Assembly: GCA_014189685.1 (NCBI GenBank)
Contig: DVAB01000038.1
Location: forward strand, 1 to 36,245
DNA: 36,245 bases
Source of the DNA: Candidatus Naiadarchaeum limnaeum
GTDB lineage: Archaea; Undinarchaeota; Undinarchaeia; Undinarchaeales; Naiadarchaeaceae
Direction of reading: 5' to 3'
A model generated the notes under the pieces. That model was not told the DNA's origin. It saw only the letters and a program-made list of their open reading frames with translations, and made no database searches. Of the stretch, positions 8,043 to 15,707 are shown one piece after another; the first letter of the stretch is position 1, and every line of letters begins with the position of its first letter. Made by a program: the position numbers and the translations under genes.

Positions 8043-9364
8043 GGGGGATTTCTAACGAAACTCTTACTTCCGAATTTGTTCTTGATCTTGCGCGCACATA
8101 TGGCAGCATGCTCAAGCAAGGAAGTAAAGTGTTAATCGGGAATGATCCCAGAACTAGTTCTGAAATGGTTAAGAGCGCTGTAATAGCAGGACTGCTTGAA
8201 ACAGGCTTGAATGGTTTTGACACAGGAATTGTTCCAATCCCTGTATTGAATTTTGCAGTCAAGCAGAGTTATGATGCAGGAATTATGGTAACAAGTTCGC
8301 ATAACCCTGCTGAGTACAATGGATTAAAGTTTATTTTGACAAATGGAATGGAGATTTCTGAAAATCAAGAAAAAAGATTTGAACAAATTTATAAAAGAAA
8401 AAATTTCCGCCGCGCAAATTGGAAAAAAATTGGAAAGTATACCGAGCACAATGTCATTCAAGATTATGAGACTGCTGTTCTTAATTTTATAAAATTAAAA
8501 GCTCTTAATTTGAAAATAGTTTTGGATATTGGAAACGGCGCACAGGGGACAGTTGTTCCAAATCTTTTCAAGCAGTTGAGCTGCGAAACTGTAATTCTAC
8601 ACAGAACTATGAACGGATTTTTTGAGCGCGGCCCTGAGCCAAGGCCAGACACTTTAACAAAATTAAGAGAGACTGTTCTAAGCGAACAAGCTGATATGGG
8701 AATTGCATTTGATACTGACGGAGATAGAGCCATTTTTGTAACGGGGAGGGAAGAAATTTTAATGGGTGATGTAACTGGTTCTCTATTGGCAAACGAAATT
8801 TTAAGTGAAAATAAGGGCGGATTGATTGTTACAACAGTCGCAACCTCAAGTTTGATTGATTATGTTGTTGAAAAAAACAATGGAAAAATAATTAAAACAA
8901 AAATCGGCGGAAAAATTGTGGGCGATGTTATAATTAAGAAAAAAGCTTTGTTCGGATTTGAGGAAAACGGCGGCTGCATGTTTCCGCAAATTTCTCCTTC
9001 AAGAGATGGGGCTTTAACAGCAGTAAAAATTGCAGAGTTAGTTGCCAGTTCTGGAAAATCTTTGTCGCAACTTGTGGCAAAATTTCCAAAATTCCATCAA
9101 TTGAAAGCGCGCATTCACTGTGAGGAAAAGCTTAAAAGCAAAGTTATGACTTATATTAAAACTCTGGTAAAGAAAGAAGTAAAAAAAATTGATTCAACAG
9201 ATGGAGTAAAAATCTTCTTTGAAGATGACTCATGGATTTTAATCCGCCCGAGCGGAACAGAGCCAATCTTTAGAGTTTTTTGCGAATCAAAAAGTCAAAA
9301 AAGAACAGAGGAACTTGAAAAATGGGGAGTAGAAAAAGTAAAAGAAGCGATAAAAAAGTTATAA
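8015..9364 (+). CDS. glmM: Phosphohexomutase (phosphoglucosamine mutase / phosphomannomutase family)
   Basis: The 449-aa alpha-D-phosphohexomutase has all four family loops. These are the N-terminal FSTTGIRG, the phosphoserine loop TSSHNPAEYNGLK near residue 94, the metal-binding DTDGDRA near 233, FEENGGCM in the sugar-binding loop, and the phosphate-binding RPSGTEPIFRVF near the C-terminus. It would interconvert 6- and 1-phosphates of glucosamine or mannose in the cytoplasm, feeding nucleotide-sugar synthesis. The presence of a mannose-6-phosphate-isomerase-like cupin next door makes a phosphomannomutase role equally possible, so the symbol is tentative. Its start lies 28 nt inside the previous gene. 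Confidence 0.9.
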   Translation: MALFSTTGIRGISNETLTSEFVLDLARTYGSMLKQGSKVLIGNDPRTSSEMVKSAVIAGLLETGLNGFDTGIVPIPVLNFAVKQSYDAGIMVTSSHNPAEYNGLKFILTNGMEISENQEKRFEQIYKRKNFRRANWKKIGKYTEHNVIQDYETAVLNFIKLKALNLKIVLDIGNGAQGTVVPNLFKQLSCETVILHRTMNGFFERGPEPRPDTLTKLRETVLSEQADMGIAFDTDGDRAIFVTGREEILMGDVTGSLLANEILSENKGGLIVTTVATSSLIDYVVEKNNGKIIKTKIGGKIVGDVIIKKKALFGFEENGGCMFPQISPSRDGALTAVKIAELVASSGKSLSQLVAKFPKFHQLKARIHCEEKLKSKVMTYIKTLVKKEVKKIDSTDGVKIFFEDDSWILIRPSGTEPIFRVFCESKSQKRTEELEKWGVEKVKEAIKKL

Positions 9365-9711
9365 TAAAAAAGCCTTGGGGCTTTGAAGACCATGTTTTGA
9401 TTAAAGATGGCTTTTGCGTAAAGCGATTGGTTTTTTGGAAAGGTCGAATGTCATCTTTTCACAAACATAAAAAAAAGGGCGAAGTATTTTTTATAAGGCG
9501 CGGAATGGTTAGAGTTAGATTCAAAATTGGGGCGCGCATTTACAAAAAAGGGCAATTTCTTTATTTGCCCAAAGGAACTCTTCATCAAATCATTAATGTA
9601 GGAAAAAGCACTCTTGAAATAATTGAGTTTTCATATCCGTATGTGAGCAAGGATGTTTTTCGTTTTGAGGACCCATGGGCAAAGCTAAGAAAACAAAAAA
9701 AGTTAGCTTAA
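9322..9711 (+). CDS. Cupin, mannose-6-phosphate isomerase type II-like
   Basis: This is a single-domain cupin (129 aa). It has KKPWGFEDHVLIKDG and VKRLVFWKGRMSSFHKHKKKGEVFFI, giving the metal-binding His-x-His and Glu of cupin motif 1, and LPKGTLHQI giving the motif 2 His. The tail DVFRFEDPWAKL matches the end of the isomerase domain found in bifunctional ManC enzymes. It may isomerise fructose-6-phosphate and mannose-6-phosphate or another sugar phosphate. It overlaps the mutase by 43 nt and the GmhB-like gene by 37 nt, both unusually long for co-directional genes. The basic N-terminus (MGSRKSKRSDKK) comes from the overlap region. Confidence 0.8.
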   Translation: MGSRKSKRSDKKVIIKKPWGFEDHVLIKDGFCVKRLVFWKGRMSSFHKHKKKGEVFFIRRGMVRVRFKIGARIYKKGQFLYLPKGTLHQIINVGKSTLEIIEFSYPYVSKDVFRFEDPWAKLRKQKKLA

Positions 9712-10265
9712 AAAAAGCAATTTTTCTTGATAGAGATGGAACTATTAACGAGGATAATCTCAATTATATAAAAAGTTGGGGTGAATTTAAATTTCTGCCA
9801 AAATCAAAATCTGCAATAAGGCAATTAAACCGTGCCGGCTATTTAGTAATTGTAATTACAAATCAGGCAGGTGTTGGAAAAGGATTGTATGCTGAAAAAA
9901 CTCTGAATGAAATAAATCAGAAAATGCAGGATGAGCTAAAATTAGCAGATGCTCATGCTGACGCTATTTATTATTGCCCGCACTCAAAGGAGGAAGCTTG
10001 TAATTGCAGAAAACCGAAAACCGGAATGATAGATAAGGCAGTTAAGTTGCACAAAATCGATTTAAGCAAGAGCTGGATTGTCGGCGATTCTGTAAAGCAC
10101 GATATTCCGCTTGGAAAATCAGCTGGCCTAAAAACAATTTTAGTCAAAAGTGGCCGCATTCCAAATCAAGAAGAAATAATGAGCGCGCAGCCGGATTATG
10201 TTGTTGAGGATTTGATGGAAGCGGTGCAGGTGATAAAGGGGAGTGTGTTTGGAGCGAAAAAATAA
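9675..10265 (+). CDS. gmhB: HAD phosphatase, D-glycero-D-manno-heptose 1,7-bisphosphate phosphatase (GmhB-like)
   Basis: The protein (196 aa) has the HAD motif I IFLDRDGTINEDN with nucleophile Asp at about 19, VITNQAGVGKG (motif II), the zinc loop CPHSKEEACNCRKPK that defines the GmhB/HisB-N subgroup, and WIVGDSVKHDI (motif IV). GmhB removes the C7 phosphate of heptose-1,7-bisphosphate. GmhA-, HddA- and HddC-like genes elsewhere in the window support that role over histidinol phosphatase. It overlaps the cupin gene by 37 nt. The last 35 nt or so of its coding tail occur again, decayed, at 10736-10770. Confidence 0.85.
   Translation: MGKAKKTKKVSLKKAIFLDRDGTINEDNLNYIKSWGEFKFLPKSKSAIRQLNRAGYLVIVITNQAGVGKGLYAEKTLNEINQKMQDELKLADAHADAIYYCPHSKEEACNCRKPKTGMIDKAVKLHKIDLSKSWIVGDSVKHDIPLGKSAGLKTILVKSGRIPNQEEIMSAQPDYVVEDLMEAVQVIKGSVFGAKK
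10218..10252 (+). repeat. Direct repeat copy 1 (3' end of gmhB-like gene)
   Basis: A 35-nt stretch starting GAAGCGGTGCAGG within the 3' coding end of the GmhB-like gene matches 10736-10770 with three mismatches, 518 nt apart. It encodes EAVQVIKGSVFG in the intact gene. Confidence 0.8.
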
Positions 10266-10283
10266 TAATTTTCTCTGTTCTCA

Positions 10284-10294
10284 TATTATAAATA
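10284..10294 (+). promoter_or_regulatory. TATA-like box before the TAG-interrupted frame
   Basis: TATTATAAATA ends 30 nt before the ATG at 10325, a normal archaeal promoter distance. It suggests that the interrupted frame downstream once had, or still has, its own promoter. Confidence 0.4.
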
Positions 10295-10324
10295 CTCAAA
10301 CGTATTCATAATAAATACCGAGTA

Positions 10325-10714
10325 ATGAAAAGAATAAATATCAAAGGAAATGGATGGTGTTTTGGAGTGGAATTTTTTATTTAGGCAGCTCTTTTTGAAA
10401 AAACAGGGGAGGCTGATTGGTTTATAGAGCATATAACCAAGGGGCCAAATGATAACAGGGGCGATGGAGAAATAGACGATTATTTTTTTGCTTACAGAGT
10501 TGAATCTGAAATATTAGGCGTAAGAGATTCGCAGTCTCGAATAACCGAGGTAAGCCTGGTTGAATCATTCAGAATTAATGCGAATAGTTATTCATATCAA
10601 AGCGTTTTTAAGGAGGCTCTCAAAAATATAAAAAGGCCAAAACTTCTTGATGTGAAAAAAGAGAATTGTAAAAGACCTGAACAATTGGGGTCAATTTTAA
10701 AGAAGTACCTATAG
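10325..10714 (+). pseudogene. 129-codon frame with one internal TAG, unrecognised product
   Basis: One reading frame runs from ATG at 10325 to TAG at 10712-10714, broken only by a TAG at 10382-10384 (codon 20). Before the stop it reads MKRINIKGNGWCFGVEFFI. After it 109 residues continue (AALFEKTGEADWFIEH, later ESEILGVRDSQSRITEVSL), with a protein-like composition and no ATG in frame that could restart translation. I do not recognise the family. It is most simply a recent pseudogene or a sequencing error; readthrough is less likely, because other genes here also end in TAG. This frame and its flanks fill the otherwise empty 10266-10791 gap. Confidence 0.6.
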
Positions 10715-10735
10715 GAGTTTGCCATATTATTTTCA

Positions 10736-10770
10736 GAAGCGGCGCAGGGGAGAAAGGGGAGTGTGTTTGG
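10736..10770 (+). repeat. Direct repeat copy 2 (decayed gmhB tail) next to a G10 run
   Basis: This copy matches 10218-10252 at 32 of 35 positions. In the same frame it would read EAAQGRKGSVFG, a corrupted version of the gmhB C-terminus. It runs into a homopolymer of ten G (10769-10778, approximately). The pair brackets the TAG-interrupted frame. Confidence 0.8.
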
Positions 10771-10791
10771 GGGGGGGGAAGAAATTATAAT

Positions 10792-12015
10792 CTATTCAGT
10801 TATCTCGCTAATTCTCCACTTCCCATTCTTCAGCAGTAGCGTCATATTAGCCTCTTCCACATAAGTAACTGTTTTTGGCATAAGTTGGTCCGGCGGTAAA
10901 GTATCAGTATACTTAACATAAACGCGCGCTGTGCTATTTGTTTTTTCTATTACCTTTAATTCACTCAATTCTCTTTTATAACCCACTTGCGGCCCTGCTT
11001 TAGCTGTTATAGTATCAAATTGAGTTAGCATATCATTGTAAAAAGCCATATTTTCAGAATCAAGAGTTTCAATAAATGCGTTCCTATCTCCTATACTATA
11101 CGCATTAAAATGTTGTTTCACTGTTTGTTCAGGAGAGCCGAAAAACGAAAATAGAAAAGGAAACTTTTCTGGATTATCTTTGACATAATTGTAAACAGAA
11201 AATGAAGCTATAACTAAGACGAATAAGGTTACGGCAACAATCAGCATTTTCTCATTCTTTTTTTTGGTATAATAGCGCAAACCATATACATCTTTATGAA
11301 CTACATACTCTTCTTTTGGTTTGGTTTTAGGTATTACAATGGGTTTTGCTTCTCGCAACCAGTCTAAAACGCGCAAGTATCTTTTAGTTGTTTTCTCTTT
11401 CCTTTGTTCAAGATAATCTAAATAGGAGCCACAAGGATGACCACCCGCCCGTCTCCATTCTTCCATAAAAATAATACTATCCTTCGTTGAACTCTGAAAT
11501 CTAGGCATGCCCGGTTCTTTTGCTCTTAGATGTTTATTACAAAAGTAATGATTGCAATGCTTACACACTTGAAGATTTGTTCTTACTTCACATGAATGGT
11601 AATTGCATTCCGTCGTAATTATCAGTGGCTTTACATATTTTTTTGCAAGTTTCCTATAATCCGGGATTTTTCCACCATGCACTACAATCACACCTGGCGG
11701 CGGTTTCCAAGAACCCAAATGGATAAAAGCATGCTTTTTCTGAAACTCACTATCGTGGGTTGGACTAGCCAAATGCGCTACTTCATGGGTTGCAGTATTT
11801 TGCATGTCATAGTCATTCATTTGCATAAGCCGTCCCTTATAAATGCAAATAAGGTACGCATCAAGATGGATATGCGCTTGCTCATTTCTTGTGTCAGGGC
11901 AATGCCCAAAATTGACTTCGGGGGGACTTACGCCTAAGGCATTAGCTGCACTCTTAACATATTCTAGAAATTTCACTTTCTTTATCTGAAAAATATCGTC
12001 TTCACCCGTTCCCAT
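10792..12015 (-). CDS. Multidomain membrane protein: HExxH protease-like, AN1 zinc finger, TM helix, NTF2-like domain
   Basis: Four parts can be read in order. First, a DUF45/SprT-like zinc metalloprotease domain has ATHEVAHLASPTHDSEF near residues 75-90, an HExxH helix followed by a further His. Second is an AN1-type zinc finger (CKHCNHYFCNKH) with the first Cys pair before it and a distant H-x-C (GGHPC) after an insertion of about 30 residues. Third is a single membrane helix (MLIVAVTLFVLVIASFSVYNY). Fourth is a C-terminal NTF2-like/DUF4878-type domain, probably extracytoplasmic (TVKQHFNAYSIGDRNAF to LLKNGKWRISEI). The protease and finger would be cytoplasmic. I prefer the ATG at 12015 after a G-rich stretch over the TTG at 12030 used by the track. 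Substrate and function are unknown. Confidence 0.8.
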   Translation of the reverse strand: MGTGEDDIFQIKKVKFLEYVKSAANALGVSPPEVNFGHCPDTRNEQAHIHLDAYLICIYKGRLMQMNDYDMQNTATHEVAHLASPTHDSEFQKKHAFIHLGSWKPPPGVIVVHGGKIPDYRKLAKKYVKPLIITTECNYHSCEVRTNLQVCKHCNHYFCNKHLRAKEPGMPRFQSSTKDSIIFMEEWRRAGGHPCGSYLDYLEQRKEKTTKRYLRVLDWLREAKPIVIPKTKPKEEYVVHKDVYGLRYYTKKKNEKMLIVAVTLFVLVIASFSVYNYVKDNPEKFPFLFSFFGSPEQTVKQHFNAYSIGDRNAFIETLDSENMAFYNDMLTQFDTITAKAGPQVGYKRELSELKVIEKTNSTARVYVKYTDTLPPDQLMPKTVTYVEEANMTLLLKNGKWRISEITE

Positions 12016-12036
12016 CCCCCCGCCCCACAACTAATT

Positions 12037-13011
12037 TTATCTTCTTTCTCTTAATATCCACTCATTCTCCCTCAGCCAATCAACCGTCCTCCTAATCGCC
12101 TCATCAGTTCTCACACTTTGTCTCCACCCCAATCCTTTCAATTTATTTATTGCAAGATAAACAAAAGGCTGATCCCCTGGCCAGCCGCGCTCACCCCCGC
12201 TGTATTTGAACATAACATCTTTCAGTCCCATTTGCGCTGTAATAATTTGCGCAACTCTATCAACTGTTGTATGCCCCTCTGTTCCAAGATTAAAAATGTT
12301 TACAGAATCTTTTGCATTTTCAACTGAGGTAAAAATTCCATTTACACAGTCTTTAACATATAGAAAAGACTTTTTCTGTTTCCCATTGCCCAAAATTTCA
12401 AGCTCATGCGGATTTTTATTTAATTTTTTCATAAAATCAAAAACAACTCCATGCTGATATCTTTCTCCAACAATTGAGACGCTCCTGTAAATCCAGCTTT
12501 TCATTCCAAACAGATTACAATAAGCCTGTATCAAAGCCTCGCAAGCTAATTTGCTAGCTCCATACAGGGATGTTTGGACAGGCAAAAAGCTTTCAGGGGT
12601 TGGAAAAATATATGGCTCCCCATAAATCGCGCTTGAGGAAAAGAAAGCTATTTCTTTCACATTGTTCAGGCGCATTGCCTCCAAAACATTGTAAGTTGCT
12701 ATTGTATTCTGCTCCAAATCAACTTTTGTATTTGCAGTTCCATATCTTATATCTGCGTTCGCAGCCAAATGAAAAACAAAATCCTGGCCGCGCATCAATC
12801 TTTTTACAGCTTTAAAGTTGAGCAAATCAGATTTTGAAAATGAAATTTTTTTGCTTTTCAAATGCTCTTGTATAAATCTTTTTTGCCCTGAGCTTAAATT
12901 ATCGATTACAGTTACCTTGCACTTTAAATCCACCAAACGATCAACTATATGGCTTCCAATAAATCCTGCTCCGCCTGTTACCAGAACTTTTTTCCCTGAT
13001 AAATTTGCCAT
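12037..13011 (-). CDS. NAD-dependent epimerase/dehydratase (extended SDR, GalE-like)
   Basis: The NAD-binding motif VTGGAGFIGSH, a FFSSSAIYG serine motif and YGASKLACE (YxxxK) show a complete extended SDR of about 324 aa. The segment RSVSIVGERYQHGVVFDF and GNGKQKKSFLYVKD suggest a UDP-sugar 4-epimerase or a relative. It is the second of three such enzymes in the window. ATG at 13011 is my choice; a TTG at 13020 has a better-spaced GGGAGGT ahead and is a real alternative. It lies 7 nt or more before the protease fusion gene and about 140 nt after the flippase gene, so it probably starts its own transcript. Confidence 0.85.
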   Translation of the reverse strand: MANLSGKKVLVTGGAGFIGSHIVDRLVDLKCKVTVIDNLSSGQKRFIQEHLKSKKISFSKSDLLNFKAVKRLMRGQDFVFHLAANADIRYGTANTKVDLEQNTIATYNVLEAMRLNNVKEIAFFSSSAIYGEPYIFPTPESFLPVQTSLYGASKLACEALIQAYCNLFGMKSWIYRSVSIVGERYQHGVVFDFMKKLNKNPHELEILGNGKQKKSFLYVKDCVNGIFTSVENAKDSVNIFNLGTEGHTTVDRVAQIITAQMGLKDVMFKYSGGERGWPGDQPFVYLAINKLKGLGWRQSVRTDEAIRRTVDWLRENEWILRERR

Positions 13012-13123
13012 AATACTCAACCTTCTTACTTACCTCCCTTATTATATTTTCACCCTTAATCAATTGCGCCTATGGCTTTATTTTTTCCCAGGTTTTTTGT
13101 GCAGCATTTTTCTCTTTAGTTTT

Positions 13124-13153
13124 CACGGAAGAAAAATGTGGAACAAAAAAGCT
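13124..13153 (-). terminator. Oligo-T tracts after the nine-gene operon
   Basis: On the minus strand, just after the flippase-like gene stop, come CAGCTTTTTTG and CATTTTTCTT. Archaeal RNA polymerase terminates on such T-runs without needing a hairpin. The position fits the end of the long glycan operon. Confidence 0.35.
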
Positions 13154-13154
13154 G

Positions 13155-14102
13155 TCATAGTTTTATCGGATTCCTAATCCAAATAAACAACCCCACGAGG
13201 CTGTAGATGTAGCTGAATATTAAAATACTTAATGAAAGCGCTACTGCTGCGCTTGCACTCAGCCCTATAAATGAAAAGAATAGTATCAAAGTAGCATCTC
13301 TTGTTCCCAATCCAGAAATGGATATTGGAATAATCTCAACAAGCAAAATTGTCGGAAATATCATGAAGAGAACAAAATAATTTATTGTTATGTTCATCGC
13401 TTTTGCAAGCAAATAGTATTGCAATGAAACAATCCACCACGCGAAAAATGACAGCAGGCCAGCTTTTATCATTGCAACTTTATTTCTGCGCAAAAGATTT
13501 ATTCCATTATAAAAATCTCCAAAGCTTGCTTTAAGTTTGTTTTTGTATTTTGCAGGAACAAAAAAATTGTAAAGCGGTTTTAATAATTTCTCGGCCCTTT
13601 CCTTTTTTAAGAAGAAAGCCACTGCAGCAATAAAGAGCAAAAACATAATTGCAATAAAGACTGGGGCTCGGCTATTTACAGTAAAGTTGCTTAAAATATA
13701 AATCAGCCCCACTGCGGAAAGTGTCATTAACACTAAGATATCTATAACTCTGTCGACAACAACTGTTGTCAGTGCTTTTCCAGTTGCCAGTTTTTCCTTC
13801 AGATAGAGCGCTCTTGCCAAATCTCCAACTCTCCCTGGGGTAATCAGGCCTATAAAAAACGCTGCAATCCATGCTTTAAATCCTTCCTTCCAACCAAGCT
13901 TAACTTTAAATGGATTAATTAGTTGCTTCCATTTGAGCGTTTTTATAAAGAGAGAAGGGAGTATCATTAAAAATGCAGCCAGCCAAAAAACCGGATTCAT
14001 TTGAAGAAAAGTTTGCTTAACTAAACTTAGATTTGTTTTGCTTAAAATATAAACAAAAATAATTAATCCAAAAAGCGGCAAAAATTTAGAAATATTTTTC
14101 AT
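13155..14102 (-). CDS. Flippase-like / lysylphosphatidylglycerol synthase TM family protein (AglD-C/UPF0104 type)
   Basis: This 315-aa protein has about eight hydrophobic segments and the family signature LGWKEGFKAWIAAFFIGLITPGRVGDLARALYLKEK near residues 70-105. A second conserved stretch (IPISISGLGTRDATLI) lies near 265. Relatives are called flippase-like domain proteins and are often found in glycolipid or N-glycan clusters, sometimes fused to GT2 domains as in AglD. Transport of lipid-linked sugar is the usual suggestion but is not proven for the family. It is the last gene of the operon and starts in the TAATG overlap with the GmhA-like gene. Confidence 0.85.
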   Translation of the reverse strand: MKNISKFLPLFGLIIFVYILSKTNLSLVKQTFLQMNPVFWLAAFLMILPSLFIKTLKWKQLINPFKVKLGWKEGFKAWIAAFFIGLITPGRVGDLARALYLKEKLATGKALTTVVVDRVIDILVLMTLSAVGLIYILSNFTVNSRAPVFIAIMFLLFIAAVAFFLKKERAEKLLKPLYNFFVPAKYKNKLKASFGDFYNGINLLRRNKVAMIKAGLLSFFAWWIVSLQYYLLAKAMNITINYFVLFMIFPTILLVEIIPISISGLGTRDATLILFFSFIGLSASAAVALSLSILIFSYIYSLVGLFIWIRNPIKL

Positions 14103-14713
14103 TATTTTTCTTCTTTTAACTTTTGATAGATGTATTCTGTGATTAAATGCTCCAGCATTAAATGAACATCCTCAATCATTCTCATTGAGTGAACAGGAAC
14201 AACTAAACAAATCTTTGCAAGACCTTTTAATTTTCCGCCTTCATACCCAGTTAGCCCAACTGTAGTTGCGCCTTTTTCATTCGCAAGTTTGATTGCATTT
14301 AAAACATTTAGAGAATTTCCGCTTCCAGAAACTCCAACAACTAAATCCCCCCTTTCAACTAAGTTTTCCAACTGCTCTGTAAAAATATTATCATAGGAGG
14401 AATCATTTGCCCATGCAGTCATAATTGGAATATTATCATTCAAACAAAAAACTTTGAATCGTTTTTTTCCATGCATAATTCCTTTGTCCCATGGCTCGCA
14501 GCCGCTTATTGTTCCTTTTCCCAAATCAACCGCAAAATGCGAGGCCATGGCAGCGCTTCCACCATTGCCGAACATAAAAACCCGCTTGTCTTTTTTATAA
14601 ACATCCATTAAGGAATCCACTATCTGCTCTATTTTTTTCTTATCCAATTTATCCATAGTGTCCTTTAGCTTGGATATGTACTCTTCACTGAATTTTTCAA
14701 CATCTTTTGTCAT
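14102..14713 (-). CDS. gmhA: Sedoheptulose-7-phosphate isomerase (GmhA-like SIS domain)
   Basis: The 203-aa single SIS-domain protein has FMFGNGGSAAMASHFAVDL near residue 47, GVSGSGNSLNV near 129 and the C-terminal RMIEDVHLMLEHLI, which carries the Glu and His residues expected for catalysis and metal binding in GmhA. GmhA converts sedoheptulose-7-phosphate to D-glycero-D-manno-heptose-7-phosphate. It sits directly after an HddA-like kinase gene (13-nt gap), the order expected for a GDP-heptose pathway. Other SIS isomerases (for example KdsD or DiaA) are less likely given the neighbours. Confidence 0.87.
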   Translation of the reverse strand: MTKDVEKFSEEYISKLKDTMDKLDKKKIEQIVDSLMDVYKKDKRVFMFGNGGSAAMASHFAVDLGKGTISGCEPWDKGIMHGKKRFKVFCLNDNIPIMTAWANDSSYDNIFTEQLENLVERGDLVVGVSGSGNSLNVLNAIKLANEKGATTVGLTGYEGGKLKGLAKICLVVPVHSMRMIEDVHLMLEHLITEYIYQKLKEEK

Positions 14714-14726
14714 ATCGGTTTATTTT

Positions 14727-15707
14727 CTAGCTCCCTATATATACAATTTTACTTCCTTCTTGCGAAAATTTAAACGGCAATTCTTTATGCCCTTTCAGAG
14801 CTTGTCTTACCCTTTCCATTTTTTCTTCTGGAGCATAAATTAAAACAAATCCGCCCCCGCCTGCGCCGCAGACTTTTCCCCCACTTGCCCCTGCTTTCCT
14901 TGCTTTTGCGTACATTTCATCAATAATCTGATTTGAAATTCCCCCTACCACCTTTTTTTTCAATTCCCACCCTTTGTGCAAAAGCTCTCCAACCTTTTGA
15001 GCCTCTCCATCATGCAGTGCGTTTCTCATCTCAGCAGCAATATCGCGCATCTTTGTCAAAATTTCAACTTTTTCTTTCTCGCCAGTGACTTTTTTCTGAA
15101 CATTCAAGATTTCGCTTGATTTTCTTTCAATGCCAGTGAAAAACAAACTCATATTGCTTTCTATTTCCTCTTTCACATCTTTTTTAATAATTATCGGATC
15201 AACCTTTACAATCCCATCTGGCATGAACTGAATGTAATCAAATCCTCCATAAGCAGCAATGTACTGATCCTGCTTTCCAATCGGCTCTTTTAAAATATCA
15301 ATCTCAATTTTGCACGCCTCGCTTGCAAGTTTTTCTGCTGTTGTGTGCTGTCCTTTGTAAGCATATAAGGCATTTAGCAATCCAACAGTAAAAGTGCTTG
15401 AGCTTCCCAATCCGCTTCCACGAGTTGGAACATCTGCAACTGATGTAATCTCTACACCTTTTGTTACTCCTGTAAACTTCATTGTCTCGCGGAAAAGCGG
15501 ATGTTCCAATTGCTCCGCAGAATCAACATTTTCGGTTTTTGAATACTTCACCCGGATATCACTATCGAATTTATTGTTCACAGTGATGTAAACATACTTG
15601 TCAATAGCAGTGCTTATTACAGCTCCAACCTGTCTGCTGTAATACTCTTTCAAGTCTGTTCCGCCGCCTGCGAAACTCACCCTAAGTGGGGTTCTGCTTA
15701 TTATCAT
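14727..15707 (-). CDS. hddA: GHMP kinase, D-glycero-alpha-D-manno-heptose-7-phosphate kinase (HddA-like)
   Basis: The protein (326 aa) begins MIISRTPLRVSFAGGGTDL, the hallmark of the HddA/FGGY-like GHMP sugar kinases, and has the ATP-binding loop PTRGSGLGSSSTFTVGLLNAL near 93-113. IGKQDQYIAAYGGF and the C-terminal GASGGKVCGAGGGGFVL complete the fold. It would phosphorylate C1 of the heptose-7-phosphate. It overlaps the nucleotidyltransferase gene by 4 nt (ATGA). Fucose or other sugar-1-kinases share the fold, but the GmhA neighbour makes heptose the best call. Confidence 0.87.
   Translation of the reverse strand: MIISRTPLRVSFAGGGTDLKEYYSRQVGAVISTAIDKYVYITVNNKFDSDIRVKYSKTENVDSAEQLEHPLFRETMKFTGVTKGVEITSVADVPTRGSGLGSSSTFTVGLLNALYAYKGQHTTAEKLASEACKIEIDILKEPIGKQDQYIAAYGGFDYIQFMPDGIVKVDPIIIKKDVKEEIESNMSLFFTGIERKSSEILNVQKKVTGEKEKVEILTKMRDIAAEMRNALHDGEAQKVGELLHKGWELKKKVVGGISNQIIDEMYAKARKAGASGGKVCGAGGGGFVLIYAPEEKMERVRQALKGHKELPFKFSQEGSKIVYIGS

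Noticed and set aside
10382-10384. TAG as a pyrrolysine codon in the interrupted frame
   Set aside because: The GT-C gene at 6481 and the 386-aa pilin gene at 29933 also end in TAG at sensible protein ends, so TAG is used as a stop, and no pyl genes are visible in the window.
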